Below, piece after piece: positions 1 through 9,120 of a stretch of DNA of 45,460 bases. The position numbers and the translations under genes were made by a program. Every line of letters starts with the position of its first letter. The stretch's first letter is position 1. The stretch is from Flavobacterium reichenbachii (GTDB taxonomy: Bacteria > Bacteroidota > Bacteroidia > Flavobacteriales > Flavobacteriaceae): assembly GCF_002217435.1 (NCBI RefSeq), contig NZ_MUHF01000010.1, forward strand, positions 48,518 to 93,977. The letters are read 5' to 3'. The notes under the pieces are model-generated. The model did no database searches, had not been told where the DNA came from, and worked only from the letters and a program-made list of their open reading frames with translations.

Positions 1-17
1 TTGAAACCACGGGCTAT
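1..17 (+). repeat. Edge fragment of a REP-like intergenic repeat
   Basis: The first 17 bases (TTGAAACCACGGGCTAT) are identical to 36686-36702, where they form the right half of an inverted doublet. The rest of this copy lies outside the window. It sits downstream of nrdA, beyond its terminator. Confidence 0.6.
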
Positions 18-65
18 GTTAAAATAGCTTCTCGCGGAGATTTATCCGTTCTTTTCATACTACAA

Positions 66-99
66 TAAAAAAAGCAGCTATCCTTACAATAACTGCTTT
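66..99 (-). terminator. Intrinsic terminator of nrdA
   Basis: Read on the minus strand, AAAGCAGTTA and TAGCTGCTTT form a hairpin with one mismatch, followed directly by a run of T. It lies about 60 bases after the nrdA stop codon. Confidence 0.75.
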
Positions 100-156
100 C
101 TATAAATTCAGAATAAATCTTTTCTCTTTATTCTATTCTCTTTCTTCTAAGAAAAA

Positions 157-2547
157 TTAAGACCCACACATCTCACAATCTTCAGGATCTGCAGCTTGTG
201 CTTTTAAAAGCATTGCTTTATAATCCTCAACACTGATTTCTTCCGTTTCTGCAACTAAAGTTGGTGTTTCTTCTTTTTTATCGTTGTTTAATGTAAATTT
301 AATTGCATCAACCGCAGATTTTGTTCTTAGGTAATACATTCCTGTTTTCAAACCTGACTGCCAAGCGTAGAAGTGCATTGACGTAAGTTTAGAATAGTTT
401 GCATCTTGCATGAACAAATTCAATGATTGTGATTGATCAATAAAATATCCTCTTTGACGAGACATATCGATAATATCTTTCATCGACATTTCCCAAACTG
501 TTTTGTATAGTTCTTTTAAATCTTGCGGAATCACATCAATATTTTGAACAGATCCGTTATGACGCATGATTTCTTGTTTCAACGTTTCATTCCACAAACC
601 TCTTTCTACTAAATCGTGCAGTAGGTGTTTGTTTACTACGATAAATTCTCCAGACAATACACGACGTGTGTAAATGTTTGATGTATATGGTTCAAAAGCT
701 TCGTTGTTTCCTAAAATTTGTGAAGTCGATGCAGTTGGCATTGGCGCAACTAGCAATGAGTTACGAACTCCGTGTTCTACTACTTCTTTTCTTAATGAAG
801 CCCAGTCCCAACGACCTGATAACTCTTCATCTTTCATTCCCCACATGTTGTATTGAAATTCTCCTTTAGACATTGGAGAACCTTCAAATGTAGAATACGG
901 TCCTTCTTCTTTTGCCATTTCCATAGAAGCGGTTACAGCTGCAAAGTATAATGTTTCGAAAATTTCCTGGTTTAATTTTTTAGCTTCATCACTTGTAAAA
1001 GGCATACGAAGCATAATAAAAGCATCTGCTAAACCTTGTACACCTAAACCAACCGGACGGTGGCGTAAGTTAGAATTTTCAGCTTCTTTTACAGGATAGT
1101 AATTTCTGTCGATTACTTTGTTTAAGTTACGTGTTACACGTTTTGTAACTGTGTAAAGTGCTTGGTGATCAAATTTTCCGTTATCAATAAACATTGGCAA
1201 CGAAATAGAAGCCAGGTTACAAACTGCAATTTCATCTTTAGATGTGTACTCCATAATCTCTGTACACAAGTTTGAAGAACGAATTGTTCCTAAATTCTTA
1301 TGATTCGATTTACGGTTTGCTGCATCCTTATACAACATATATGGTGTTCCGGTTTCGATTTGAGATTCTAGGATTTTCTCCCACAATTCACGAGCACGGA
1401 TTGTTTTTCTTCCTTTTCCTCTAAATTCATAATCCAAATACATTGCTTCGAATTCTTCTCCGTAAACATCGTATAATCCCGGACATTCGTTAGGACACAT
1501 TAAAGTCCAGCTTGCATCTTCCTGAACACGTTTCATAAATAAATCTGAAGTCCACATCGCAAAGAATAAATCTCTCGCACGCATTTCTTCTTTTCCAGTG
1601 TTTTTCTTTAAATCTAAGAATTCGAAGATATCGGCATGCCATGTTTCGATGTAAATTGCAAAACTTCCTTTACGTTTTCCACCGCCTTGATCTACATAAC
1701 GAGCTGTATCGTTAAACACTCTCAACATCGGAACAATTCCGTTTGAAGTACCGTTTGTACCGCGAATATAAGATCCGGTTGCACGAACGTTATGAATAGA
1801 AAGACCAATTCCTCCCGCTGACTGCGAGATTTTAGCCGTTTGTTTTAATGTATCGTAAATACCATCAATACTATCGTCCTGCATTGCCAAAAGGAAACAA
1901 GAAGACATTTGTGGCTTTGGAGTTCCTGCATTAAACAACGTTGGCGTTGCGTGCGTAAAGAACTTTTTAGACATTAAATCGTACGTTTCAATTACCGATT
2001 TTAAATCATCAAGGTGAATACCAACCGAAACACGCATCAACATATGTTGCGGTCTTTCTACGATTTTCCCGTTTATTTTAAGAAGATAAGAACGCTCTAA
2101 AGTTTTAAAACCAAAGTAATCGTAATTAAAATCTCTTGTGTAAATGATATGCGAATCCAAAAACTCTGAGTTTTCCTGAATTACATTAAAAACTTCGTCA
2201 GAAAGTAATGGTGCTTCTTGTCCATTTCTTGGGTTAACGTAGTTATACATATCTTTCATCGTTTCTGAAAACGATTTTTTGGTATTAGAGTGTAGATTTG
2301 AAATCGCCACGCGCGCTGCTAATTGAGCATAATCTGGATGCGCAATTGTCATAGAAGCCGCAGTTTCTGCTGCAAGATTATCAAGTTCAGAAGTAGAAAC
2401 CCCATCATACAATCCTTCGATAACTCTCATGGCTACCTTAACAGGATCTACAAGCTCATTCAAGCCGTAACACAATTTTTTGATTCTTTCTGTAATCTTA
2501 TCAAACATTACGGGCTCTTTGTGGCCATCTCTTTTTACTACATACAT
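157..2547 (-). CDS. nrdA: Ribonucleoside-diphosphate reductase, alpha (large) subunit, class I
   Basis: Catalytic subunit of aerobic ribonucleotide reductase, which reduces ribonucleoside diphosphates to deoxyribonucleotides in the cytoplasm using a radical passed from the beta subunit. The 796-residue protein starts with an ATP-cone ([15 protein letters not shown]). The barrel has the first redox Cys in SSCFLL (near residue 215) and the radical-site motif NLCTEI (Cys near 427) with the partner Cys in AVCNLASIS. The C-terminal Cys pair that relays electrons is CEMC at 791-794. I chose the ATG at 2547 because the ATP-cone begins there; the ATG at 2616 adds 23 residues with no family resemblance. 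It lies 266 bases downstream of nrdB on the same strand and is probably co-transcribed with it. The presence of the N-terminal cone suggests dATP allosteric control. Confidence 0.96.
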   Translation of the reverse strand: MYVVKRDGHKEPVMFDKITERIKKLCYGLNELVDPVKVAMRVIEGLYDGVSTSELDNLAAETAASMTIAHPDYAQLAARVAISNLHSNTKKSFSETMKDMYNYVNPRNGQEAPLLSDEVFNVIQENSEFLDSHIIYTRDFNYDYFGFKTLERSYLLKINGKIVERPQHMLMRVSVGIHLDDLKSVIETYDLMSKKFFTHATPTLFNAGTPKPQMSSCFLLAMQDDSIDGIYDTLKQTAKISQSAGGIGLSIHNVRATGSYIRGTNGTSNGIVPMLRVFNDTARYVDQGGGKRKGSFAIYIETWHADIFEFLDLKKNTGKEEMRARDLFFAMWTSDLFMKRVQEDASWTLMCPNECPGLYDVYGEEFEAMYLDYEFRGKGRKTIRARELWEKILESQIETGTPYMLYKDAANRKSNHKNLGTIRSSNLCTEIMEYTSKDEIAVCNLASISLPMFIDNGKFDHQALYTVTKRVTRNLNKVIDRNYYPVKEAENSNLRHRPVGLGVQGLADAFIMLRMPFTSDEAKKLNQEIFETLYFAAVTASMEMAKEEGPYSTFEGSPMSKGEFQYNMWGMKDEELSGRWDWASLRKEVVEHGVRNSLLVAPMPTASTSQILGNNEAFEPYTSNIYTRRVLSGEFIVVNKHLLHDLVERGLWNETLKQEIMRHNGSVQNIDVIPQDLKELYKTVWEMSMKDIIDMSRQRGYFIDQSQSLNLFMQDANYSKLTSMHFYAWQSGLKTGMYYLRTKSAVDAIKFTLNNDKKEETPTLVAETEEISVEDYKAMLLKAQAADPEDCEMCGS

Positions 2548-2637
2548 AAGCTTACTATTTTTAATGTTATTGAAAAAATTAAAGTCACTAGAAAACGAAT
2601 TCCAGCACTTAAACATTGCGTGTTTTTTAATTATTTT

Positions 2638-2659
2638 TTGAGAATTACATCATTCTCAA
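2638..2659. promoter_or_regulatory. Inverted repeat between nrdB and nrdA
   Basis: TTGAGAAT and ATTCTCAA form a perfect 8-bp inverted repeat around a 6-base centre, about 90 bases upstream of the nrdA start. It could be an operator or an mRNA hairpin in the long nrdB-nrdA spacer. No T-run follows, so a terminator is unlikely. It does not match the NrdR box consensus as I know it. Confidence 0.35.
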
Positions 2660-2813
2660 TAGTTACCCGTTTCAAATTCGAAAAATGAATTTAAATACGT
2701 TTAAAATTGCTATTTGAATCTACGATTTGGGAAAGAGATTCAACCTAAAAAAATTTGTTTAATCTTTATTTCTGCATCTCTTGAAGAGTAAATGCTGAAA
2801 TTATTTTTGTGTT

Positions 2814-3791
2814 CTAAAAATCTGCATCGAATGAAATTTTCTGAGCATCGCTGTCTGTGTTCATCACACCTGATTTCTGATACTCTGCAACACGTTTTTC
2901 AAAGAAATTAGTTTTTCCCTGAAGAGAAATCATGTCCATGAAATCAAACGGATTCGCTGATCCATAAACACGTTCGCAGCCTAATTCTACTAATAATCTA
3001 TCTGCAACAAATTCCAGATATTGTGTCATTAAAGCAGCATTCATCCCAATTAAACTTACCGGAAGAGATTCTGTTACAAACTCTCTTTCAATATTTAAAG
3101 CATCAACAATAATATCTTTAATTCTGTCTTTTGGAACTTTGTTTACTAAATGGTGATTGTGCAAATGAACTGCAAAATCACAATGCACGCCTTCGTCACG
3201 AGAAATCAACTCATTAGAAAAAGTTAAACCTGGCATTAAACCACGTTTTTTCAGCCAGTAAATTGAACAGAAAGCACCAGAGAAAAAGATTCCTTCAACC
3301 GCTGCAAAAGCAATAAGTCTTTCTGCAAACGAATCTGACTCGATCCATTTTAGAGCCCATTCTGCTTTTTTACCAATTGCAGGAAAAACTTCCAAAGCAT
3401 TAAACAATTCCGCTTTTTCTGCTTCATCTTTAACGTAAGTATCAATTAGAAGAGAATAAGTTTCGCTGTGAATGTTTTCCATCATAATCTGGAAACCATA
3501 GAAAAACTTTGCTTCAGCATATTGAACTTCATTTACAAAGTTCTCCGCTAAGTTTTCATTCACAATTCCGTCAGAAGCTGCAAAGAATGCTAATATGTGT
3601 TTAATGAAATATCTTTCGTCGTCGCTTAGCTTATTATTCCAGTCTGTCAAGTCCTGATGCAAATCAATTTCTTCTGCAGTCCAGAAACTGGCCTCCATCT
3701 TTTTATACCATTCCCAAATATCATGGTGTTTAATAGGAAAAATAACGAAACGATTTTTATTTTCTTGTAAGATTGGCTCTATTTGCGACAT
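2814..3791 (-). CDS. nrdB: Ribonucleoside-diphosphate reductase, beta (small) subunit
   Basis: Ferritin-like subunit that houses the di-metal centre and tyrosyl radical and delivers the radical to NrdA. The 325-residue protein has the expected metal ligands in [12 protein letters not shown] (Glu and His, with the radical Tyr near residue 111) and in [14 protein letters not shown] (second Glu and His). The start at 3791 (MSQIEPIL) fits family length; the frame stays open upstream to 3854, but that would add 21 unrelated residues and would start upstream of the likely transcription start. It precedes nrdA. The promoter and an overlapping palindrome lie at 3842-3871. Confidence 0.95.
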   Translation of the reverse strand: MSQIEPILQENKNRFVIFPIKHHDIWEWYKKMEASFWTAEEIDLHQDLTDWNNKLSDDERYFIKHILAFFAASDGIVNENLAENFVNEVQYAEAKFFYGFQIMMENIHSETYSLLIDTYVKDEAEKAELFNALEVFPAIGKKAEWALKWIESDSFAERLIAFAAVEGIFFSGAFCSIYWLKKRGLMPGLTFSNELISRDEGVHCDFAVHLHNHHLVNKVPKDRIKDIIVDALNIEREFVTESLPVSLIGMNAALMTQYLEFVADRLLVELGCERVYGSANPFDFMDMISLQGKTNFFEKRVAEYQKSGVMNTDSDAQKISFDADF

Positions 3792-3841
3792 GACAATTTT
3801 GTTTAATTTTCTTATTGAATTTGTGTTCATTAAGCTGACTA

Positions 3842-3871
3842 CAAAGATTGGCAATTACTGCCAAAAATCAA
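3842..3871 (-). promoter_or_regulatory. nrdB promoter with overlapping palindrome
   Basis: On the minus strand TTG (3869-3871), 19 bases, then AATCTTTG (3842-3849) fit the Bacteroidota promoter pattern. The palindrome TTGGCA-N5-TGCCAA (3848-3864) sits between the two elements, where a bound repressor would block RNA polymerase. The rest of the 335-base gap to 4126 holds only AT-rich sequence and a small CAAGTAA-TTT-TTACTTG hairpin (4024-4040) of unknown role. Confidence 0.5.
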
Positions 3872-4126
3872 ACTCAAACTTATTCACAATCTGACGTAGT
3901 TTTTAACAACGCACAAAAAATGCTATATTTTTCAGACAATAATTAATTTGTTGTAAATGAGTAATTTAAAATGGTTATTTTGACCAGAAGGGCTGTAAAA
4001 TATAGACTTTTTAAAATAAAATGCAAGTAATTTTTACTTGTTTTTAAAAGTTTTTTTTTGAGGTAAAAATTTATTTTTTAGAGCTAAAAAAGACCAGAAA
4101 AAAGTATTAAATTAAAGGCTGTTTTT

Positions 4127-4696
4127 TTATGATTTTTTTAGTTCTTCGGCAACTTTTTCGAGTTCCATATACCAGTCTTCTCCAAAACGTCGAACTAACG
4201 CTTCTTTGACAAATTTATAAACCGGAACTTCTAATTCTTTGCCTAAAGAACAGGCATCGTCACATATATCCCATTTATCATAATTCACTGCTGCAAATTC
4301 AGTAAAGTCTTTTACGCGTATTGGATATAAATGACAGGAAACTGGTTTTTTCCAATCTACAATACCTTGATTATAAGCTTGCTCAATACCGCAAAGCGCA
4401 GTTTTTCCGTCAAAAATAACGTAAGCACAATCTTTCTCATCAATTAAAGGTGTTTCAAGATCACCGTCGGTTCCTTTTACCCATGTTCCCTGAGCTTCAA
4501 TAGCCGCAATTCCTTCTTTTCGTAAAAAAGGTTTCACTTTTGGATAAATTTCTTCCATTATTTTAGTTTCTGCTTCGCTCAAAGGCGCTCCGGCATCACC
4601 ATCTACACAACACGCACCTTTACAAGCTGATAAGTTGCACACAAATTCTTTTTCAAGAATATCCTCAGAAATAATCGTTTTACCTAATTGAAACAT
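4127..4696 (-). CDS. DUF3109 family cysteine-rich protein
   Basis: A conserved Bacteroidota protein of 189 residues that I recognise as DUF3109. It carries many cysteines in a pattern that suggests a metal or Fe-S site: [11 protein letters not shown] near residues 20-30, then single Cys residues near 90 and 100, SCHLYP near 121, and CDDACS near 144-149. This resembles the YkgJ-type zinc/iron chelating fold, but the function is not established. There is no signal peptide, so it is cytoplasmic. It is transcribed alone, divergent from marC, with a -7-like TATCTTTG on the minus strand at 4726-4733. Confidence 0.8.
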   Translation of the reverse strand: MFQLGKTIISEDILEKEFVCNLSACKGACCVDGDAGAPLSEAETKIMEEIYPKVKPFLRKEGIAAIEAQGTWVKGTDGDLETPLIDEKDCAYVIFDGKTALCGIEQAYNQGIVDWKKPVSCHLYPIRVKDFTEFAAVNYDKWDICDDACSLGKELEVPVYKFVKEALVRRFGEDWYMELEKVAEELKKS

Positions 4697-4739
4697 GACC
4701 TAAAAATGCTTAGTTTATTAAAGCGCAAAGATAGTCAAA

Positions 4740-4860
4740 GAAAGTAGATAAAAAATTTACCGTAAAGATTCGCAGAGAATAATCAAATTTTAAATCTCTT
4801 TTACCATTTATACTTTGTGAATCTTTCACTGAATACTTTGCGAAACTCTGCATCAGAAAC
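4740..4860. repeat. Degenerate intergenic repeat (CGCAGAG / TTTGCGAA type)
   Basis: The spacer between DUF3109 and marC has fragments such as AAAGATTCGCAGAG and ACTTTGCGAAACTCTGC in opposite orientations, the kind of degenerate inverted intergenic repeat common in Flavobacterium. No ORF or clear regulatory site is visible here apart from the two promoters at the edges. Confidence 0.4.
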
Positions 4861-4926
4861 GATAATTGTTACAAATATCACTTTTTTAATATTCAAAACG
4901 TGTTTTTATAACAATAATACATTCTA

Positions 4927-4960
4927 TTGAAAAAACACCTAACTTTATTATCTACCTTTG
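4927..4960 (+). promoter_or_regulatory. Promoter of the marC-like gene
   Basis: TTG (4927-4929), 23 bases, then TACCTTTG (4953-4960) match the Bacteroidota housekeeping consensus. The expected start is near 4966, which leaves a leader of about 24 bases and rules out the in-frame TTG at 4927 as a start codon. Confidence 0.7.
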
Positions 4961-4989
4961 CACATCTTTTAAACTTAATAAACAAGAGC

Positions 4990-5568
4990 ATGTTAGAAAT
5001 TGACTTTAAGGAAATTATCACTGTAGGAATGGTTCTTTTTGCTGTAATTGATATTGTTGGTTCAATTCCAATTATTGTAAATTTAAGAGCAAAGGTCGGC
5101 CACATAGAATCTGAAAAAGCCTCTATTGTTGCCGGAATGATCATGATTGTTTTCCTATTTGTCGGAGAAGGTCTGCTAAACCTCATTGGCATAGATGTAC
5201 ATTCGTTTGCTGTTGCAGGTTCCTTTGTGCTTTTCTTCCTGGCTTTGGAAATGATATTAGGAATTCGGATTTATCGTGACGAAGAACCAGGGTCTGCTTC
5301 TATTGTACCTTTGGCATTTCCATTAATTGCCGGAGCAGGAACAATGACCACTTTACTTTCGCTTCGATCACAATTTCATACTATAAACATTATAATCGCC
5401 ATATTATTAAATATAATTCTGGTTTATGTGGTATTGAAATCATCTAAAAAAATCGAAACTTTATTGGGAGAAAACGGCCTTGGAGTAGTCCGCAAGACAT
5501 TTGGAGTGATCCTTTTGGCAATTGCTGTTAAATTATTCGCCGCTAATGTTAAAGGATTATTCGTCTAG
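4990..5568 (+). CDS. MarC family integral membrane protein
   Basis: Inner-membrane protein of 192 residues with about six hydrophobic segments and the MarC/UPF0056 pattern: VLFAVIDIVGSIPIIVNL in the first helix, and PLAFPLIAGAGTMTTLL after the midpoint. Transport function in this family is unproven; the old link to multiple antibiotic resistance has not held up. The ATG at 4990 is chosen because the frame upstream runs through the promoter. It may be followed by the small membrane protein gene 110 bases downstream. Confidence 0.88.
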   Translation: MLEIDFKEIITVGMVLFAVIDIVGSIPIIVNLRAKVGHIESEKASIVAGMIMIVFLFVGEGLLNLIGIDVHSFAVAGSFVLFFLALEMILGIRIYRDEEPGSASIVPLAFPLIAGAGTMTTLLSLRSQFHTINIIIAILLNIILVYVVLKSSKKIETLLGENGLGVVRKTFGVILLAIAVKLFAANVKGLFV

Positions 5569-5678
5569 CATTTAATTTTATACTTTTACCTCCTCAAAAT
5601 TTCTAAAATTCAACTTTAAGATAATTTTACATCTCGAGGTTTTACTTTATTATTTTAGACAAAACAAAAATAATCACT

Positions 5679-5879
5679 ATGAAAATTTTTACTTCAATAT
5701 TAGTACTTCTAGCATTAGCCTTGATCGTTTTTAATGTTACACAGCTAGACTTCACAAACCCTTTTAAGGGAGATAGTGGTGTTGCTCTAATTGGAATCGC
5801 CGCTTCATTTTGTGCTGTTTTGATCCTTTTAATTTTTAGAATTTCTAAAAAAATCGAAGAAAAAACAAACGGCAGATAA
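5679..5879 (+). CDS. Small two-helix membrane protein, function unknown
   Basis: A 66-residue protein with two hydrophobic segments (about 3-22 and 35-53) joined by a short polar stretch, ending in a Lys/Arg-rich tail (RISKKIEEKTNGR) that should lie in the cytoplasm. I do not recognise a named family. It is separated from the next gene by a single base, so the two are almost certainly co-transcribed, and it may serve the downstream flavoprotein or simply share its promoter. Confidence 0.7.
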   Translation: MKIFTSILVLLALALIVFNVTQLDFTNPFKGDSGVALIGIAASFCAVLILLIFRISKKIEEKTNGR

Positions 5880-5880
5880 T

Positions 5881-6486
5881 ATGTTTGATGTTTTGATTAT
5901 CGGCGGAGGAGTTTCAGGCATGTCTTGTGCACTCGTTCTAGGTTCTGCAAAAAACAAACCTTTTGTCAGCGATAAAAAAATCGGGATTTTTACACATCAA
6001 AAAAATTCTTCTTTACAAGAGGCAATTTTCTACAATGCTTATGGAATAACGCCAGGCAAATTAGGATCTGACTTGCTTACAGAAAGCACGCAGGACTTAG
6101 CCGAAAGTTATCCGCACATTAATCAAATATCAAATGAGAAGGTACTTAGCATTGGAAGCTCATTCCCTTTATTCAGTGTAAGAACAAACAAAAACTTATA
6201 CAAAGCAAAAATTATTGTTATCGGAATTGGTTCTGCCAATACTTTTAATATTGAAGGTTTAATGCAATATATCGAACCTCACAAAAAAGCACTTCCAGAA
6301 AAGCAGCGTATTCAGCTTAAAAACGAGGATCACAAAGTTGCTGAGGGCATTTATGTTATTGGAACTTTAGCAGGATGGAGAAGTCAATTGGCAATTGCAG
6401 CCGGAAGCGGTGCCGCTGTTGCCACAGATATCCTTACTTTATGGAATAATGGCGTTCAGACTCACTCCCACGATAGCATTCGATAA
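5881..6486 (+). CDS. Short FAD-dependent pyridine nucleotide-disulfide oxidoreductase-like protein
   Basis: 201 residues with the N-terminal FAD-binding motif DVLIIGGGVSGMSCAL (residues 3-18) and the C-terminal FAD motif GIYVIGTLAG (near 159). This is the thioredoxin reductase superfamily, but at two thirds of the usual 310 residues. The central NAD(P)H-binding domain is absent and there is no CxxC redox pair, so a classical thioredoxin reductase activity is unlikely. It may be an FAD-binding protein with another electron partner. The start at 5881 is directly ahead of the Rossmann motif and one base after the upstream gene. Confidence 0.75.
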   Translation: MFDVLIIGGGVSGMSCALVLGSAKNKPFVSDKKIGIFTHQKNSSLQEAIFYNAYGITPGKLGSDLLTESTQDLAESYPHINQISNEKVLSIGSSFPLFSVRTNKNLYKAKIIVIGIGSANTFNIEGLMQYIEPHKKALPEKQRIQLKNEDHKVAEGIYVIGTLAGWRSQLAIAAGSGAAVATDILTLWNNGVQTHSHDSIR

Positions 6487-6504
6487 ACTCGCTATAAAAT
6501 TATT

Positions 6505-6577
6505 AAACCATATAAGTTATATAAGTCAATATAATGCATTACGCATATTAAATGAACTTATATAAGTTATATGGTTT
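6505..6577. repeat. Hairpin element, short copy
   Basis: The left arm (6505-6526) begins AAACCATATAAGTTATATAA and is matched at 21 of 22 positions by its complement at 6556-6577. The arms share the sequence ACCATATnAGTnATATAAGT with the larger element at 22956-23095. It lies between convergent genes and is followed by a T-rich run on the plus strand, so it could also terminate the upstream operon. Confidence 0.75.
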
Positions 6578-6621
6578 TCTTTTTTAAAGTTTTATTACTT
6601 TAAAAATTATATGCTTAACAA

Positions 6622-6933
6622 CTATTTTACAGAAACGATCTTGGTAACCTTAATATGGTTTTCGTTTTCAGCTTTCCAGATTTCTCCTGTTACAGAAACC
6701 TCATCACCTTCTTTAAATCTTTTATAGTTTTCAGGTCCGCCTACATTTACTATGCTTACTGTAGCAAAATAAACTTCATTTTTATCTGTGTTGATTTTGG
6801 CTGTGTAACCATCTTTACCATTTTCTATAGACTCTACTTTTCCTGTAACGGCATTTTTGCCTTTAGTACAGGCACAAGAAATCACAAACGTCATTAAAAT
6901 GATCAATGCACCAATTTTTTTTAAATTTTTCAT
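6622..6933 (-). CDS. Small lipoprotein, probable OB-fold-like domain
   Basis: 103 residues. A type II signal peptide (MKNLKKIGALIILMTFVISC) gives a lipidated Cys at residue 20 followed by AC, so the mature protein is membrane-anchored in the envelope. The rest (VTGKVESIENGKDGYTAKI, then GDEVSVTGEIWKAENENHIK) has the alternating pattern of a small beta-barrel of OB type. I do not recognise a specific family. No Asp/Glu-rich export signal follows the Cys, so a periplasm-facing location is more likely. It is transcribed alone. Confidence 0.7.
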   Translation of the reverse strand: MKNLKKIGALIILMTFVISCACTKGKNAVTGKVESIENGKDGYTAKINTDKNEVYFATVSIVNVGGPENYKRFKEGDEVSVTGEIWKAENENHIKVTKIVSVK

Positions 6934-6960
6934 ATTTTGATTTATTATTTAATCGCAAAG

Positions 6961-6980
6961 TTTACGAAGTACTACGTAAA
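6961..6980. promoter_or_regulatory. Near-perfect 20-bp palindrome upstream of the lipoprotein gene
   Basis: TTTACGAAGTACTACGTAAA differs from its own reverse complement at only one symmetric pair. It lies about 30 bases upstream of the lipoprotein start and just behind a possible -7 element (AAACTTTG on the minus strand, 6956-6963). It could be an operator or part of a degenerate intergenic repeat. Confidence 0.3.
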
Positions 6981-7106
6981 ATTCACTTAATATTATATAC
7001 AATTGTCTTGCCACACTGCAAAACTAATCAGCACAAATCTCGCAAAGATTAGCAGAAGATTTATTATATCCTGATTTAAAAAATTATTAATATTTTAATA
7101 CGTGAA

Positions 7107-8684
7107 TTATTTTTTCGGATTTAAAATGGCTTTAATCATAGCATCGTCTTTAAGGACAACATCGTAGTAATACAATTCACCATACAATTGTCTAGCAAAT
7201 TCGGCTGTAATATATCGATTTACCAAAGCCTTAGTAGTATCTAGTTTTAAATCTAAACCAGTTATTGCTATATAGTTTTTGAACTTTTTAAAATAAGCAT
7301 CCGAGTTTTTCATCTTCGTCAGGAATTCATTAAAATGTACTCCCGAAAATGCATCTCTATTTTTATCCAGCTCTTCAAAAACAAAATGTCCTACAATACC
7401 TGTCTGGAGTAAATAAGCGACGTTTTCATTACCATGCTCTGCTTCCATCGGCACAAAAACATCTGGAACGATCCCGCCTCCGCCATAAACGATTTTACCT
7501 TTTGGAGTTTTAAATTTTAAAGAATCGGCAACTTTTATACTGTCTTTGGCATAAAGCTCTCCAGATTTAATGCGGCCTTCAGATTCTTTATAATATTCTT
7601 CGTTTCCTTTTTTATAAGGTTTCTGAATAGATCTTCCTGTTGGTGTATAATAACGAGCTACTGTCAATCGAACTGCTGAACCGTCATTAAAATCCATTTC
7701 ACGCTGTACCAGACCTTTTCCAAAAGAACGGCGCCCCACAATTGTGCCTCTGTCGTTATCCTGCAGCGCTCCGGCAAGAATTTCGCTGGCAGATGCGCTG
7801 TTTTCATTAATTAAAACATATACTTTTCCTGTCTCAAAACTACCGGCTTTAGTCGCAAATGTTTTCTCTGTATTGCCATTTTTATTTTTAGTAAAAACAA
7901 TCAGTTGTTTGTCTTTTAAGAATTCATCTGCAATAGCAACTGCTTCTTCCATATAGCCGCCACCATTATCCCGAAGGTCAATTACAAGCGATTCTATTCC
8001 TTTTTGCTTTAACCTTGTTAAACCAGTTTTAAATTCAGCAAAAGTAGTTTCTGCAAAACGGTTAATTTTTATAAAGCCTGTTTTACTATTTAATAAAAGA
8101 GAAGCATCTACACTCTTAATAGGTATAATATCTCTTTTAATTTTAAACTTCAATTTCTTTTGTTCTGATTTTCTGAAAACAGTCAATTCGATTTCAGATC
8201 CTTGTAATCCTTTTAATTTTGAAAACAAGCTGTCTGAAGGCAGTTTTCTGCCAAATAATTTTGTTTTTCCGGCAAATAAAATTCGATCTCCCGATTTTAA
8301 TCCCGCTTTTGCCGAAGGGCCGTTTTCGATAGGTTTTATAACAGCAACAGAATCTTTATACATATAAAAATTGATTCCGATTCCGACGAAATCTCCTTTC
8401 ATGCTTTCTGCAACTTCTGCTTGTTCTGTTGGTGGTATATAAACAGAATGCGGATCTAACTTAGAAAGAATATTATCTACAGTAAGGTTTACGATTGAAT
8501 CTGTATTGATACTGTCAACATATTCATTATTGATAAAATCAATTAATTTATTCAGTTTGGTTTTCGAGTAATTTTTAGCCAAAAGCTGATCATCTACGGG
8601 AGCATTCATTAAGCTTCCGAGAACGATGCCAAGAGCAAGAGCTGCTCCTATAACTATAGGAAAATATTTTGAGTTAAATTTCAT
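7107..8684 (-). CDS. S41 family C-terminal processing protease (CtpA-like)
   Basis: Periplasmic serine protease of 525 residues. One N-terminal membrane anchor (IVIGAALALGIVLGSLM) is followed by a tail-specific protease N-terminal region, a PDZ domain around residues 85-170 (GDFVGIGINF, PIENGPSAKAGLKSGDRIL) and the peptidase S41 core. The Ser/Lys dyad is visible: Ser in NENSASASEIL near residue 299 and Lys in SFGKGLVQ near 322. It starts one base after the stop of the dCMP deaminase gene, so the two are translationally close and in one operon. Probable role is processing or turnover of envelope proteins. Confidence 0.92.
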   Translation of the reverse strand: MKFNSKYFPIVIGAALALGIVLGSLMNAPVDDQLLAKNYSKTKLNKLIDFINNEYVDSINTDSIVNLTVDNILSKLDPHSVYIPPTEQAEVAESMKGDFVGIGINFYMYKDSVAVIKPIENGPSAKAGLKSGDRILFAGKTKLFGRKLPSDSLFSKLKGLQGSEIELTVFRKSEQKKLKFKIKRDIIPIKSVDASLLLNSKTGFIKINRFAETTFAEFKTGLTRLKQKGIESLVIDLRDNGGGYMEEAVAIADEFLKDKQLIVFTKNKNGNTEKTFATKAGSFETGKVYVLINENSASASEILAGALQDNDRGTIVGRRSFGKGLVQREMDFNDGSAVRLTVARYYTPTGRSIQKPYKKGNEEYYKESEGRIKSGELYAKDSIKVADSLKFKTPKGKIVYGGGGIVPDVFVPMEAEHGNENVAYLLQTGIVGHFVFEELDKNRDAFSGVHFNEFLTKMKNSDAYFKKFKNYIAITGLDLKLDTTKALVNRYITAEFARQLYGELYYYDVVLKDDAMIKAILNPKK

Positions 8685-9116
8685 TTACTCTTCTAAATCA
8701 GGAATATATTCTACTTCAATACCTGCTTTTATTAAAAACTCAAGTCCGGAATCATCACGATATCCATTATGGTAAACCACTCTTTTTATCCCGGATTGAT
8801 GAATTAATTTACTGCAATCTTTACAAGGCGAAAGTGTAATGTACAATGTCGCTCCTTCGCAGGATTGTGTCGAGCGGGCTACTTTTAAGATAGCATTGGC
8901 TTCTGCGTGCAGTACATCCCAGCGTGTTAATCCGTCTTCATCTTCGCAGCAATTTTCAAAACCAGACGGTGTACCATTGTATCCGTCAGAAATGATCATT
9001 CTGTCTTTTACGATAATTGCTCCAACTTGTTTACGCTTGCAGTACGAGAGCAGGCTCCATTCTTTGGCGATTCGCAAATAAGCTTTATCGTATTTATTTA
9101 ATTTCTTTATTTCCAT
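8685..9116 (-). CDS. dCMP deaminase / cytidine deaminase-family protein
   Basis: Zinc-dependent deaminase of 143 residues. It has HAEANAIL (His zinc ligand and catalytic Glu, near residue 68) and SPCKDC (two Cys zinc ligands, near 97), in the spacing of deoxycytidylate deaminases, which convert dCMP to dUMP for thymidylate synthesis. N-terminal WSLLSYCKRKQVGAII and GYNGTPSGFENC also match ComEB/dCMP deaminase. It lies 4 bases after the HupE-like gene and abuts ctpA. Cytoplasmic. Confidence 0.9.
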   Translation of the reverse strand: MEIKKLNKYDKAYLRIAKEWSLLSYCKRKQVGAIIVKDRMIISDGYNGTPSGFENCCEDEDGLTRWDVLHAEANAILKVARSTQSCEGATLYITLSPCKDCSKLIHQSGIKRVVYHNGYRDDSGLEFLIKAGIEVEYIPDLEE

Positions 9117-9120
9117 TTAT

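Noticed and set aside
4927..4989. Upstream start for the MarC-like gene
   Set aside because: The extension runs through the TTG and TACCTTTG promoter elements and adds residues unlike the family.
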